Assembly (NCBI RefSeq): GCF_003265355.1 | Contig: NZ_QFRW01000087.1 | Span: forward strand, 1-32,177 | Direction of reading: 5' to 3' | From: Glycomyces dulcitolivorans | Lineage (GTDB): Bacteria > Actinomycetota > Actinomycetes > Mycobacteriales > Micromonosporaceae | Length of the DNA stretch: 32,177 nt | Part shown: in pieces, positions 16,110 to 25,383 of the stretch | How the letters are laid out: each line of letters opens with the position of its first letter | Position numbering within the stretch: the stretch's first letter is position 1 | Notes under the pieces: model-generated | Told to the model about the DNA's origin: nothing | Seen by the model: the letters and a program-made list of their open reading frames with translations, nothing else | Database searches by the model: none | Position numbers and translations under genes: made by a program

Positions 16110-16127
16110 CACGAATGCATCACGAAT
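16110..16127 (+). promoter_or_regulatory. Tandem CACGAAT boxes, 11-bp period, upstream of gene D
   Basis: CACGAAT occurs at 16110-16116 and again at 16121-16127, one helical turn apart. This spacing is typical of OmpR-family response-regulator sites (for example PhoP boxes built of 11-base units). It lies about 180 bases before the start of gene D. Function is inferred from geometry only. Confidence 0.4.
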
Positions 16128-16178
16128 AAACTCCAGTTGGGCCCTCCGCCGTGTCAATCCGCTCACGTCTGTGCCAGT

Positions 16179-16200
16179 GTTTGTCACAACACCGCCGAGG
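16179..16200 (+). promoter_or_regulatory. Leader element shared with binding-protein gene C
   Basis: This is the counterpart of 14156-14177 (18 of 22 bases identical). It contains TTGTCA (16181-16186), a possible -35, with TAACAA 16 bases further (16203-16208) as a weak -10 candidate. Confidence 0.45.
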
Positions 16201-16304
16201 GCTAACAACGCCTTCCCCCAACCCGTTCGTCCGGACGCGCGGCATCGGCGCTTTCGCGTCCAGCCGGAGGCCCCTCGGCATCGATATCTGGAGGAGAAAC
16301 ACTC

Positions 16305-18020
16305 ATGGCTCTGACTCGTAGAGCTCTCGGCGGCCTGACCATCGGCGGCTCCGCCGCCCTCACCCTTGCGGCCTGCGGCGGTAACGAAGGCGACGAAGGC
16401 GGCTCCGGCAAGACCGAAGCCGTCTGGGCGATTTCCTCCGCCTGGGCCTCCTGGAACGAGAACACCCAGGCGGGCAACAACTCCTACGGCCACCAGGCCA
16501 TGACGCCGATGGCCGCGGGTTCCGGCGACTTCGACGCCGACGCCAACTTCCACTACGACGACGCGATCTTCGCGTCGGAGCCGGAGCTGGTCTCCGAGGC
16601 GCCGATGCAGATCAAGTACACGCTGAACGAGAACGCCCAGTGGTCGGACGGCAGCCCCGTCCGCGTCGAGGACTTCATCTTCCAGTGGTACTCGATGTCC
16701 GGCAAGCCCGAGCACGCCAACCAGGAGAAGGCCCTCCCGGCCTCCATCGACTGGGGCTCCCAGGTCGAGTCGATCGTGGCCCAGGACGACGGCACGATCC
16801 TCGTGACCTACGTGGCCGGCTACTCCGACCCCGAGTGGCAGTTCTCCAACACGATCTACCTGCCCAGCCACATCGCCGAGGCCAACGGCTTCACCGCGTG
16901 GGCGACCGACCCCGAGGTCATGGGCGACGCGATCCAGTACTTCGAGACCACCGCCCCGACCGCGGACGGCGCCGGCCTCATCGGCACCGGCCCGTTCAAG
17001 GTCGTCGACGCGAAGCTCGGCGAGTACATCGTGTACGAGATCAACGAGAACTACCAGGGCTCGGTCAAGCCGACCATCGAGAAGCTCACCCTCCGCGTCA
17101 TCGAGGGCACCGAGGCCATCGTCACCGAGATGCGCCAGGCCACCATCGACGGCGCGTGGCCGTCCGAGTTCTCGGAGGAGCAGAACGCGCTCCTCGCCGA
17201 GGACCCGAACATGAGCCTGGAGACCTACACCGGCTCGATCTGGATCCACTTCGACTCGAACGTCCAGAACGAGTTCCTCAAGGACGTCGAGCTGCGCAAG
17301 GCGGTCTTCACCGCCATCAACTGCCAGGACATCTGCGACAAGAACTACCCGGAGACCGGTGTCGAGCAGAAGCTCAACCACTTCTTCGCGAACGACAACA
17401 AGTACTTCGTCGACCAGATCGGCCCGACGGGCCAGGGCTCCGGCGACATCGCCGCCGCCCAGGCCATCCTGACCGCGGCCGGCTACACCGGTGCGGCCGA
17501 GGGCGAGACCCTGACCACCGCCGACGGCGCCGCCGTGACCTTCAACGTCCGCTACGGCGAGACGAACCCGGTCCGCAAGCTCGCCGCCGAGCTGGCGCAG
17601 GCGCAGCTGGCCCAGATCGGCATCGCGCTCGAACTGGTCGCGATCCCGGACGGCGAGCTCGGCAACGTCCTCGCCGAGGGCGACTTCGACCTGATCATCT
17701 TCGGCTGGTCCGGTTCGGCCGCGTTCACCGTCGCCCCGTCGCAGTACTTCGAGTCCACCTCGGGCTCGAACTACGGCAAGTACAACAACCCGGCCGCCGA
17801 CGAGGCGATCGCCAAGGTCCGCTCGACCTTCGACCTCGACGAGGCCGCGGACTTCGCGAACGCCGTCGACGCGCTGGTCGTGCCGGACGCCTACACGCTG
17901 CCCGTCTTCGACGAGCCGCAGGCGATCTACTGGAACCCCCAGGTCCTGGAGGGCCCGCTGGCCAACGGCTACTCGCAGGCCGGCCCGCTCTTCAACGTCC
18001 GTGAGTGGAAGCTGAAGTAA
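16305..18020 (+). CDS. Solute-binding lipoprotein D of five (Tat-type signal, B/C/D type)
   Basis: The 571-residue receptor is the closest paralogue of C. It has the same twin-arginine lipoprotein signal (MALTRRALGG..., LAAC with Cys24), AQWSDGSPVRVEDFIFQWY, NQEKALPAS in place of the cysteine motif of A/B/E, and an ending FNVREWKLK. It differs by a short insertion near APTADGAGLIGTGPFK and a new cysteine pair in AINCQDICDKNYPETG, in the region where A and E read AIDVEEIIARTYANVQ. That pair may form a local disulfide next to the ligand cleft. GGAGGAGAA precedes the ATG by about five bases. Gene and leader are flanked by their own hairpins (16046, 18038). Ligand unknown. Confidence 0.88.
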   Translation: MALTRRALGGLTIGGSAALTLAACGGNEGDEGGSGKTEAVWAISSAWASWNENTQAGNNSYGHQAMTPMAAGSGDFDADANFHYDDAIFASEPELVSEAPMQIKYTLNENAQWSDGSPVRVEDFIFQWYSMSGKPEHANQEKALPASIDWGSQVESIVAQDDGTILVTYVAGYSDPEWQFSNTIYLPSHIAEANGFTAWATDPEVMGDAIQYFETTAPTADGAGLIGTGPFKVVDAKLGEYIVYEINENYQGSVKPTIEKLTLRVIEGTEAIVTEMRQATIDGAWPSEFSEEQNALLAEDPNMSLETYTGSIWIHFDSNVQNEFLKDVELRKAVFTAINCQDICDKNYPETGVEQKLNHFFANDNKYFVDQIGPTGQGSGDIAAAQAILTAAGYTGAAEGETLTTADGAAVTFNVRYGETNPVRKLAAELAQAQLAQIGIALELVAIPDGELGNVLAEGDFDLIIFGWSGSAAFTVAPSQYFESTSGSNYGKYNNPAADEAIAKVRSTFDLDEAADFANAVDALVVPDAYTLPVFDEPQAIYWNPQVLEGPLANGYSQAGPLFNVREWKLK

Positions 18021-18037
18021 GGGTTCCCCCGAGCCCT

Positions 18038-18068
18038 AGCGGCGGAGCCCTTCCGGGGCTCCGCCGCT
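18038..18068 (+). terminator. Hairpin after binding-protein gene D
   Basis: A 13-pair stem (18038-18050 with 18056-18068) closes a five-base loop, 18 bases after the stop. Probable terminator without a T run. Confidence 0.7.
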
Positions 18069-18245
18069 CGTCTGATTTCTGGACGGATTTCCATCCGGTG
18101 GCGCTTCGATGACGGAGCGGCGCCCCTCCAGCCGAATTGCACGACCCACTCTGCACCCCAATCAACTCCCGGCCCGTTCCATTGTCGCGACGGGTTTCCG
18201 CTGGCAGGCTGTGAAAATCCCACCTTTCGCCGCCATTCAGGGAAT

Positions 18246-18262
18246 GAACATCACGGGAACAT
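18246..18262 (+). promoter_or_regulatory. Tandem GAACAT boxes, 11-bp period, upstream of gene E
   Basis: GAACAT occurs at 18246-18251 and 18257-18262, exactly 11 bases apart. On the minus strand the units read GTTCCCG and GTTCATT, which resembles the GTTCACC direct-repeat units of Streptomyces PhoP boxes. The site lies about 220 bases before gene E. Identity of the regulator is inference. Confidence 0.4.
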
Positions 18263-18480
18263 AACGAACGAAACTCATCTCTGGTTCGGCTGCTAGAAAC
18301 CTGCGATTCCCGTGGAAGGCTGTACCTCGCGTCACCCGACCCGCCGTCTCGGCGGAGCCCCCACAGCTCCGTACAGGGCCCCCACCGGCCCCCCGACGGT
18401 CGATCGGCCCGGCAGGCACACCGCCCCCACGGTGACCTCCCCGCCGTCCGGTCCGGCGGCGCACACCCACGAGAGGAACC

Positions 18481-20220
18481 ATGAAGCGACACCACATGGC
18501 GGCCGTCGCCGCCTTCGCCTGCACCACCCTGGCCCTGGCGGGCTGCGGTGGGGGCAACGCTCCCTCGTCCAGCCTGGACGACTGCGTGACCGAGGCCGAC
18601 ACCTGCAACTCGGGTGAGCGCGCCGAGGGCGGCGAGGTCACGTGGGCCATCGACGCCGGCTGGGGCAGCTGGAACCAGAACACGGCCGACGGCAACAACG
18701 CGTACGTGAGCCTGGCCCTGGCGGGCATGTGGCCGTACACCGGCCAGTTCGACCAGAACGGCGACTTCATCGTCAACGAGGGCCTGTTCTCCTCCGACCC
18801 CGAGCTCGTGAGCGAGAGCCCCGTGACCGTCGAGTACTCCCTCAAAGAGGGGGCCAACTGGGGCGACGGCACCGACATCACCGTCGACGACTTCATCTAC
18901 CACTGGTACGCGCGCTCGGGCAACGCCGAGCTGTGCGAGGGCTGCACCCCGGCCAACACCACCTACGGCTCGCAGGTCGCCTCGATCGAGGGCGACGGCA
19001 GCACCGTGACCGTGACCTACGTCGAGTCCTACCACTCCGCGGAGTGGAAGTTCGAGGAAGTCCTCTCCAACCCGGCCCACGTGGCCGAGGAGCAGGGCCT
19101 CGACTGGAAGAACGACCCGGTCGCGATGGCCGCCGCCGAGCAGTACTTCTCGGAGACGAACCCGACCTGGACGACCGGCCCCTACCAGGTCGCCGACGCC
19201 GCCATGGGCGAGTACGTCATCTACGAGCCGAACCCGGACTGGGCCGGCGACACCGAGGTCACCCTCGACAAGCTCACCTTCCGCGTCATCGAGGGCCTGG
19301 ACAACATCGTCACCGCCCTGCGCAACGGCGAGATCGACGGCTCCTCGCCGTTCTCGGCCACCTCCGAGGCCATCACCCAGCTGGAGACCGCCGACGAGGG
19401 CGTCTCCTACTCGGTGGCCGGCGGCCCGAACTGGGAGCACATCGACCTCAACACCCGCAACGAGTTCCTCTCGGACCAGACCCTGCGCACCGCGGTCTTC
19501 CAGGCCATCGACCTGGAGAACATCATCGAGCGGACCTACGCCTTCGTGCAGTCCGACATCGAGCGCAAGAACAACCACCTGTTCCGCAACGGCTCGGAGT
19601 ACTTCGTCGACTACCTGACCGCGACCGGCCAGGGCACCGGCGACATCGAGATGGCCCGCAACACCCTCCTCGACGCCGAGTACAGCTGGGACGCCGACGG
19701 CAACCTCCTCACCCCCGACGGCGAGCAGGTCGAGCTGAACTTCCGCTACCTGGAGACCCGCGAGTCCCGCAAGATCACCGGCGAGCTCACCGCGGCCACC
19801 CTCGCCGACCTCGGCATCCAGGTCGAGCTCAAGTCGATCGCGCCGGACAAGCTCGGCGAGGTGCTCGCCGAGGCCGACTTCGACATGATCAACTTCGGCT
19901 GGAGCTCCGACCCGCTGTTCGTCGGCTCCGCCTCGCAGTACTGGTCCTCCGGCTCGGGCTCGAACTTCGGCCACCTGGAGGACCCCGAGCTGGACGCGCT
20001 CATCGAGAACGTCAACGGCACCCTGGACATGGACGACGCCGCCGCCCGTGCGAACGAGGCGATCAAGCGCGTCATCGAGGACGCCTACGTCCTCCCGATC
20101 GTGGACGCACCGGTGATGGTGATGGTCTCCGATAGGTTGGTCAACGTCCGGGACAATTGGGCTTCCCAGCAACGAGCGGCTTACAACATCGCAGAATGGG
20201 GTGTGGCAGACACTGAGTAA
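18481..20220 (+). CDS. Solute-binding lipoprotein E of five (SBP_bac_5 family, A/E type)
   Basis: The 579-residue receptor has signal MKRHHMAAVAAF... and lipobox LAGC (Cys22). It is the close paralogue of A despite being the most distant in position: it shares DTCNSGERAEGGE near the N-terminus, the CEGC motif, SNPAHVAEEQGLDWKNDP, HLFRNGSEYF and the ending NVRDNWASQQRAAYN. The SBP_bac_5 landmarks ANWGDGTDITVDDFIYHWY and TALRNGEIDGSSPF are clear. GAGAGGAA precedes the ATG. Unlike A-D it is not followed by an obvious strong hairpin before the permease gene, so readthrough into the translocator operon is plausible and E may be the core receptor of the system. Ligand unknown. Confidence 0.88.
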   Translation: MKRHHMAAVAAFACTTLALAGCGGGNAPSSSLDDCVTEADTCNSGERAEGGEVTWAIDAGWGSWNQNTADGNNAYVSLALAGMWPYTGQFDQNGDFIVNEGLFSSDPELVSESPVTVEYSLKEGANWGDGTDITVDDFIYHWYARSGNAELCEGCTPANTTYGSQVASIEGDGSTVTVTYVESYHSAEWKFEEVLSNPAHVAEEQGLDWKNDPVAMAAAEQYFSETNPTWTTGPYQVADAAMGEYVIYEPNPDWAGDTEVTLDKLTFRVIEGLDNIVTALRNGEIDGSSPFSATSEAITQLETADEGVSYSVAGGPNWEHIDLNTRNEFLSDQTLRTAVFQAIDLENIIERTYAFVQSDIERKNNHLFRNGSEYFVDYLTATGQGTGDIEMARNTLLDAEYSWDADGNLLTPDGEQVELNFRYLETRESRKITGELTAATLADLGIQVELKSIAPDKLGEVLAEADFDMINFGWSSDPLFVGSASQYWSSGSGSNFGHLEDPELDALIENVNGTLDMDDAAARANEAIKRVIEDAYVLPIVDAPVMVMVSDRLVNVRDNWASQQRAAYNIAEWGVADTE

Positions 20221-20423
20221 GTTTTACCTTCAAGTCGCCCATTCCACACGCGTTGCGGTCGGTCGAGTGCAGGCCTCGCCCGGCCGCACGCGCGGGGAAG
20301 CAGTGATTTAGCGAGTGCCATTCGCTCACGGGCAGGGTCTCGCCGAAACCGTCAACCGGCAACGGCCAGGCCGCAGAATGGGGAGTCAGTGAGCCCAAAG
20401 AGGAGCTGCGCGCAAGCGCGGCG

Positions 20424-20449
20424 GGACCGGTCGGCAGGCGGACCGGTCC
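20424..20449 (+). promoter_or_regulatory. Inverted repeat in the oppB leader
   Basis: Perfect nine-base arms GGACCGGTC/GACCGGTCC (20424-20432, 20441-20449) with an eight-base spacer end 28 bases before the permease start. It could be an operator or an attenuating hairpin that sets translocator level relative to the receptor genes. The rest of 20221-20477 holds no gene that I can see. Confidence 0.4.
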
Positions 20450-20477
20450 ACAGCAGAGAAACCGTTAACGAGGCATT

Positions 20478-21503
20478 ATGGTTGTATTCATAATCCGGCG
20501 CACCCTGATGATGATCCCAGTGCTCCTGGGAGCCACCATCCTGTGTTTTGTCCTGGTCGACATACCGAACGACCCGGTGCAGGACAGGGTCTTCGAGATC
20601 GAGCAGTCGACCGGCGAACCGGTACCCCAGACCACCATCGACGCCCTGGAGGCGTCCTGGTACTACGACCGATCCATTCCCGAGCGCTACTGGATCTGGC
20701 TCACCGGCATCGGTGACACCAACGGCGACATCGGCCTCCTCCAGGGCAAGTGGGGCCCCTCCATCGAGGGCTCCGCCATGGACATCGGCTACGAGATCTC
20801 CTCCAGGTTCTGGATCACGCTCAGGCTCGTCCTGTTCGCCACCATCGCGTCGATCGCCATCGCCATTCTCGCCGGTGTCGTCAGCGCGGTCAAACAATAT
20901 TCGAAGACCGACTACATCCTGACGTTCCTCGGCTTCCTGTTCCTGGCCATGCCCATCTTCTGGCTCGGCTCCCTCTTCAAGGAGGGCGCCGTCCAGCTGA
21001 ACAAGCTCCTCGGCTCCACGATCTTCCAGACATACGGATCGGGGACGACGGGCTTCCAGGGCAACGGCTGGGAGGTCTTCGTCGACTCGCTGCCCTACCT
21101 GATCGTGCCCACCCTGGTGCTCATGCTCGGCGGCTACGCCGCGATCTCCCGCTACCAGCGCGCCAGCATGCTCGAAGTGATGAACTCCGACTACGTGCGC
21201 CTCGCCCGGGCCAAGGGCGTCCGCAACGGCACCGTCATGCGGCGCCACGCCCTGCGGACCGCCCTCATCCCCGTCGCGACCTTCGCGCCCCTCGCCCTGT
21301 CCGGGGCCATGGGCGGCGCGATGGTCACGGAGAGCATCTTCGGCTGGAGGGGCCTGGGCGTGTACTCGCTCGACGCCATCAACGCCGGCGACACCTTCGC
21401 CGTCATGGCCTACGTGCTCATCTCCGGCGTCGTCGTCCTGATCGGCGTCCTGATCTCCGACATCCTGTACGGCGTGCTCGACCCGAGGATCCGCTATGAG
21501 TAA
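20478..21503 (+). CDS. oppB: ABC importer permease, OppB/DppB type
   Basis: The 341-residue inner-membrane permease begins MVVFIIRRTLMMIPVLLG, the typical OppB first helix, followed by an extended extracytoplasmic segment and five more helices. The cytoplasmic coupling (EAA) loop is DYVRLARAKGVRNGTVMRRHALR near residue 235, which docks to the ATPases. The C-terminus ends in [16 protein letters not shown], conserved in the family. An ACGAGG site lies about five bases upstream. It overlaps oppC by eight bases (ATGAGTAA), so the two permeases are translated together as the expected heterodimer. Confidence 0.92.
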   Translation: MVVFIIRRTLMMIPVLLGATILCFVLVDIPNDPVQDRVFEIEQSTGEPVPQTTIDALEASWYYDRSIPERYWIWLTGIGDTNGDIGLLQGKWGPSIEGSAMDIGYEISSRFWITLRLVLFATIASIAIAILAGVVSAVKQYSKTDYILTFLGFLFLAMPIFWLGSLFKEGAVQLNKLLGSTIFQTYGSGTTGFQGNGWEVFVDSLPYLIVPTLVLMLGGYAAISRYQRASMLEVMNSDYVRLARAKGVRNGTVMRRHALRTALIPVATFAPLALSGAMGGAMVTESIFGWRGLGVYSLDAINAGDTFAVMAYVLISGVVVLIGVLISDILYGVLDPRIRYE

Positions 21504-22407
21504 CACCGCTTCCCCGCGCCTCGACGCCGAGGCCATCACGACCAAGGAGCGCGGCCAGTGGGAGATGGTCGGCCGCCGCTTCTTCCGGCACCGCGCCGCC
21601 GTCGTCAGCACGGTGATCTTCGTGCTCATCATCCTGTTCGCCTACGTCGGCCCGCTGCTGTGGAAGTGGGACTACAAGATCCACTCGGAGATCCCCTCGT
21701 GGGCCGCTCCGAGCCTGGCCCACCCGTTCGGCACCGACAAGGCCGGGCGCGACATGCTCGGCGCGATGATGCAGGCGACCAAGCAGTCCCTGAACGTCGC
21801 CCTCGTCGTGGCCATCGGCTCCACCGTCATCGGCGCGCTCTACGGCGCCGTCGCCGGCTTCTACCGCGGCTGGGTCGACTCGGTGCTCATGCGCTTCCTC
21901 GACATCATGTTCGTGATCCCGTTCCTGGTGATCACCGGTGCGCTCGCCGGCGCCATCGACACCTCGGTGCGCTGGTACCACATGGCCATCATCCTCGCCG
22001 TGTTCGGCTGGACCTCGATCGCGCGCGCCGTGCGCGCCGAGGTGCTGTCCCTGCGCGAGAAGGAGTTCATCGAAGCCGCTCGAAGCGCGGGCGGCTCCGA
22101 CTGGCACATCATCACCAAGCACCTGATCCCGAACACGATGAGCGTCATCATCGTGTCCGCGACCCTCCAGATCGCCTTCGCCATCCTCTCCGAGACGACC
22201 CTGTCGTTCCTCGGCCTGGGCATCCAGAGCCCCGACACCTCGCTCGGCCTCCTCATCGAGGCCGCCGGCGCGTCGGCGTTCAACGAGCACTGGTACCTGT
22301 TCTACATCCCGGGTGTCATGATCATCCTCATCGCGCTGACGATCAACTTCATCGGCGACGGCATGCGCGACGCGATGGACCCGCGGCAGACGATGGTGAG
22401 GCGATAA
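21496..22407 (+). CDS. oppC: ABC importer permease, OppC/DppC type
   Basis: The 303-residue permease has a cytoplasmic N-terminal tail (about 35 residues) with [12 protein letters not shown] leading into helix 1. The family segment [18 protein letters not shown] follows it, then five further helices. The EAA loop is [25 protein letters not shown]. The end, [14 protein letters not shown], is the standard OppC C-terminus. Its start overlaps oppB and its stop is two bases before oppD. Confidence 0.93.
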   Translation: MSNTASPRLDAEAITTKERGQWEMVGRRFFRHRAAVVSTVIFVLIILFAYVGPLLWKWDYKIHSEIPSWAAPSLAHPFGTDKAGRDMLGAMMQATKQSLNVALVVAIGSTVIGALYGAVAGFYRGWVDSVLMRFLDIMFVIPFLVITGALAGAIDTSVRWYHMAIILAVFGWTSIARAVRAEVLSLREKEFIEAARSAGGSDWHIITKHLIPNTMSVIIVSATLQIAFAILSETTLSFLGLGIQSPDTSLGLLIEAAGASAFNEHWYLFYIPGVMIILIALTINFIGDGMRDAMDPRQTMVRR

Positions 22408-22409
22408 CC

Positions 22410-23551
22410 ATGTCCAACATCTCGGTCACCACCAACGGCGACAAGACCCGGTCCGTCGGTTCCAAGGGCGACACCGTCCTGTCCGTCAAGGACCTGGCGG
22501 TCGCCTTCCCGACCGACGACGGCCTCGTCCAGGCCGTCCGCGGCGTCTCCTACGACCTCCGCCGCGGCCAGAGCCTCGGCATCGTGGGCGAGTCCGGCTC
22601 CGGCAAGTCGGTCACCTCCATGGCGATCATGGGCCTCCTGCCCAAGACCGCCCAGATCACCGGCTCCGCCAAGCTCGAAGGGGAAGAACTCCTCGGCCTC
22701 GGCGACGCCGAACTGTCCCGCATCCGCGGCAAGAAGATCTCGATGATCTTCCAGGACCCCCTGACGAGCCTCAACCCGGTCTACACCGTCGGGTTCCAGC
22801 TCGCCGAGGCGATCCGCACGCACTACACGGACATCTCCAAGGCCGAGGCGCGCAACCGCTGCATCGACCTGCTCGACTCGGTCGGCATCCCGAACCCGCA
22901 GCAGCGGGTCGACGCCTACCCGCACGAGCTGTCCGGCGGCATGCGCCAGCGCGTCGTCATCGCCATCGCCATGGCCAACAACCCGGACGTCATCATCGCC
23001 GACGAGCCCACCACGGCCCTCGACGTGACCGTCCAGGCGCAGGTCCTGGAGGCCCTGGAGAAGGCCCGCGAAGAGGTCAACGCCGCCCTCATCCTGATCA
23101 CGCACGACCTCGGCGTCATCGCCGGGCACACCGACGAGGTCCTGGTCATGTACGCCGGCCGCCCCGTCGAGCACGGTTCGGTCGACGGGATCTTCTACGA
23201 GCCGCGCATGCCCTACACGCTGGGCCTGATCGGCTCGCTCCCGCGCATGGACGAGAGCCGCGACCAGCGCCTCACGCCCATCCACGGGACGCCGCCGTCC
23301 ATGCTCAACCTGGCGCCGGGCTGCCCGTTCCGGCCGCGGTGCCCCATGCACCAGGACATCTGCGCCGAGGTCGAGCCGGACCTGCTGCCCATCAACGGGT
23401 CCGCCCACGTGGCCGCGTGCCACTTCTCGGACCAGCTGGAGGGCAAGGCCCCCGACGACGTCTTCGCCCCCGTCGCCACCGACCTCTCGGTCGAGGCGGA
23501 AGTCGAAGCCGTCGAAGCCGAGGCCGCTGCGATCCACGAGGAGGAGGACAA

Positions 23552-23555
<4 letters not shown>
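22410..23555 (+). CDS. oppD: ABC importer ATPase, OppD/DppD type
   Basis: The 381-residue ATPase has Walker A GESGSGKS (60-67), the Q-loop [10 protein letters not shown], signature LSGGM (174-178), Walker B with Asp198-Glu199 in IIADEPTT, and the switch His in LITHDLG. The C-terminal oligopeptide-transporter extension contains [14 protein letters not shown] and a later Cys (AACHF), the conserved cysteines that bind an iron-sulfur cluster in some family members. A further acidic tail of about 45 residues (rich in Glu/Ala, [20 protein letters not shown]) is longer than usual. It starts at 22410, and its stop overlaps the next start (GTGA). Confidence 0.93.
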
Positions 23556-24595
<1,040 letters not shown>

Positions 24596-24612
24596 TAGCT
24601 AGAGGCAAATGG

Positions 24613-24645
24613 AAAGGCCGCCCCGCGTTGTGCGGGGCGGCCTTT
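24613..24645 (+). terminator. Bidirectional terminator between oppF and the SH3-like gene
   Basis: A 14-pair stem (24613-24626 with 24632-24645) with a GTTGT loop has T residues on the plus side and A residues on the other, so it can stop transcription from both directions. The genes on either side converge on it. Confidence 0.9.
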
Positions 24646-24659
24646 TCCGTTGCCTCGGG

Positions 24660-25022
24660 TCAGTGGCTCCAGTAGTCGCTCAGGCAGCCGACGTGTGCGA
24701 AGCCCCAGGTGTCGTTCACATCGACGGCGACCCAGATGTTCGAGTAGGAACCGCAGGTCTTGTGGTTCCCGCCGGTGGTGAACGGGACGCACCAGGTGCC
24801 GTCTGCCCAGTTCCCGGCCGGGATCTCGCCGAGGACGGTCGAGTTCGCGTAGGGGATCTCGCGGACCTTGGTGTTCTGGCTGAACGCCGCCTGGCACACC
24901 ACGCTTTCGGCCGCGTCGGACGGGGCGATCCGGTCGGTCTCCACCGACTCGGCGACCGCCGGGGCCGCCCATCCTGCACCGATCATCAGCGCCATGGCCG
25001 AAGCCGCAAGGACTCTTCGCAT
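24660..25022 (-). CDS. Secreted bacterial SH3-like protein (120 aa)
   Basis: The signal peptide MRRVLAASAMALMIGAGWAAPAVA is cleaved near AVA-ES. The mature part (about 96 residues) resembles an SH3b fold: TKVREIPYANSTVLGEIPAG (the RxxPxxxSxVlgxIpxG pattern) then WVAVDVNDTWGFAHVGCL (the WxkVxxxgxxGwVh pattern). Four cysteines probably make two disulfides. Such domains often bind cell-wall peptides, but stand-alone exported versions have no assigned job. AAAGGTGGA precedes the start on the minus strand. It converges with oppF. Confidence 0.75.
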   Translation of the reverse strand: MRRVLAASAMALMIGAGWAAPAVAESVETDRIAPSDAAESVVCQAAFSQNTKVREIPYANSTVLGEIPAGNWADGTWCVPFTTGGNHKTCGSYSNIWVAVDVNDTWGFAHVGCLSDYWSH

Positions 25023-25122
25023 TTGTCCACCTTTGTTGAGTCGTACCGAAGTTGCCGCTTCATGCTGGCAGCTCGGCGACTCCGAAGTGGACTTAACTCG
25101 GCAATGTCGGGAACTTGATAGA

Positions 25123-25383
25123 TCAGGCGGCAGTCTGCATGAGGGCGGCGAAGTCGCCGGGGGAGAGGTCGAACACCGGGGATTCGGTGTCGAGCTTCGA
25201 GTCCCGGAGGTGGAATCCGTCGTCCTCGGCGCACAGGGTCACCTCAACGCAGTTGTTGTCGTTGCCCCCACTGCCGCTGCGGCTGCTCTTGCGCCAGGAA
25301 CGCCGGACTTCGACACAGTTGTTGTCGTTGCCGGAGCCACCGCTGCGGGAGCTCTTACGCCAGCCGGTCACGCCAATATGCAT
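25123..25383 (-). CDS. DUF397 protein with duplicated N-terminal half
   Basis: The 86-residue protein belongs to the DUF397 family (signature WRKSSRSxxxxxxCVEV, then DSKL and a terminal FxxL). The signature appears twice, at residues 8-26 and 30-48, differing at few positions, so the N-terminal half is tandemly duplicated. DUF397 genes sit beside Scr1-type helix-turn-helix regulator genes and act with them as antagonistic, toxin-antitoxin-like pairs in actinomycetes. Here the regulator gene is directly upstream and its end overlaps this gene by 29 bases if the ATG at 25383 is used. That start is chosen because it gives the normal DUF397 N-terminus. Confidence 0.85.
   Translation of the reverse strand: MHIGVTGWRKSSRSGGSGNDNNCVEVRRSWRKSSRSGSGGNDNNCVEVTLCAEDDGFHLRDSKLDTESPVFDLSPGDFAALMQTAA
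25240..25362 (-). repeat. 66-bp-period tandem duplication inside the DUF397 gene
   Basis: Two copies (25306-25362 and 25240-25296) encode the repeated WRKSSRS...CVEV unit with a 66-base (22-codon) period. A 17-base stretch, CAGTTGTTGTCGTTGCC on the plus strand, is identical at 25250 and 25316. High DNA identity indicates a recent in-frame duplication. Confidence 0.8.
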
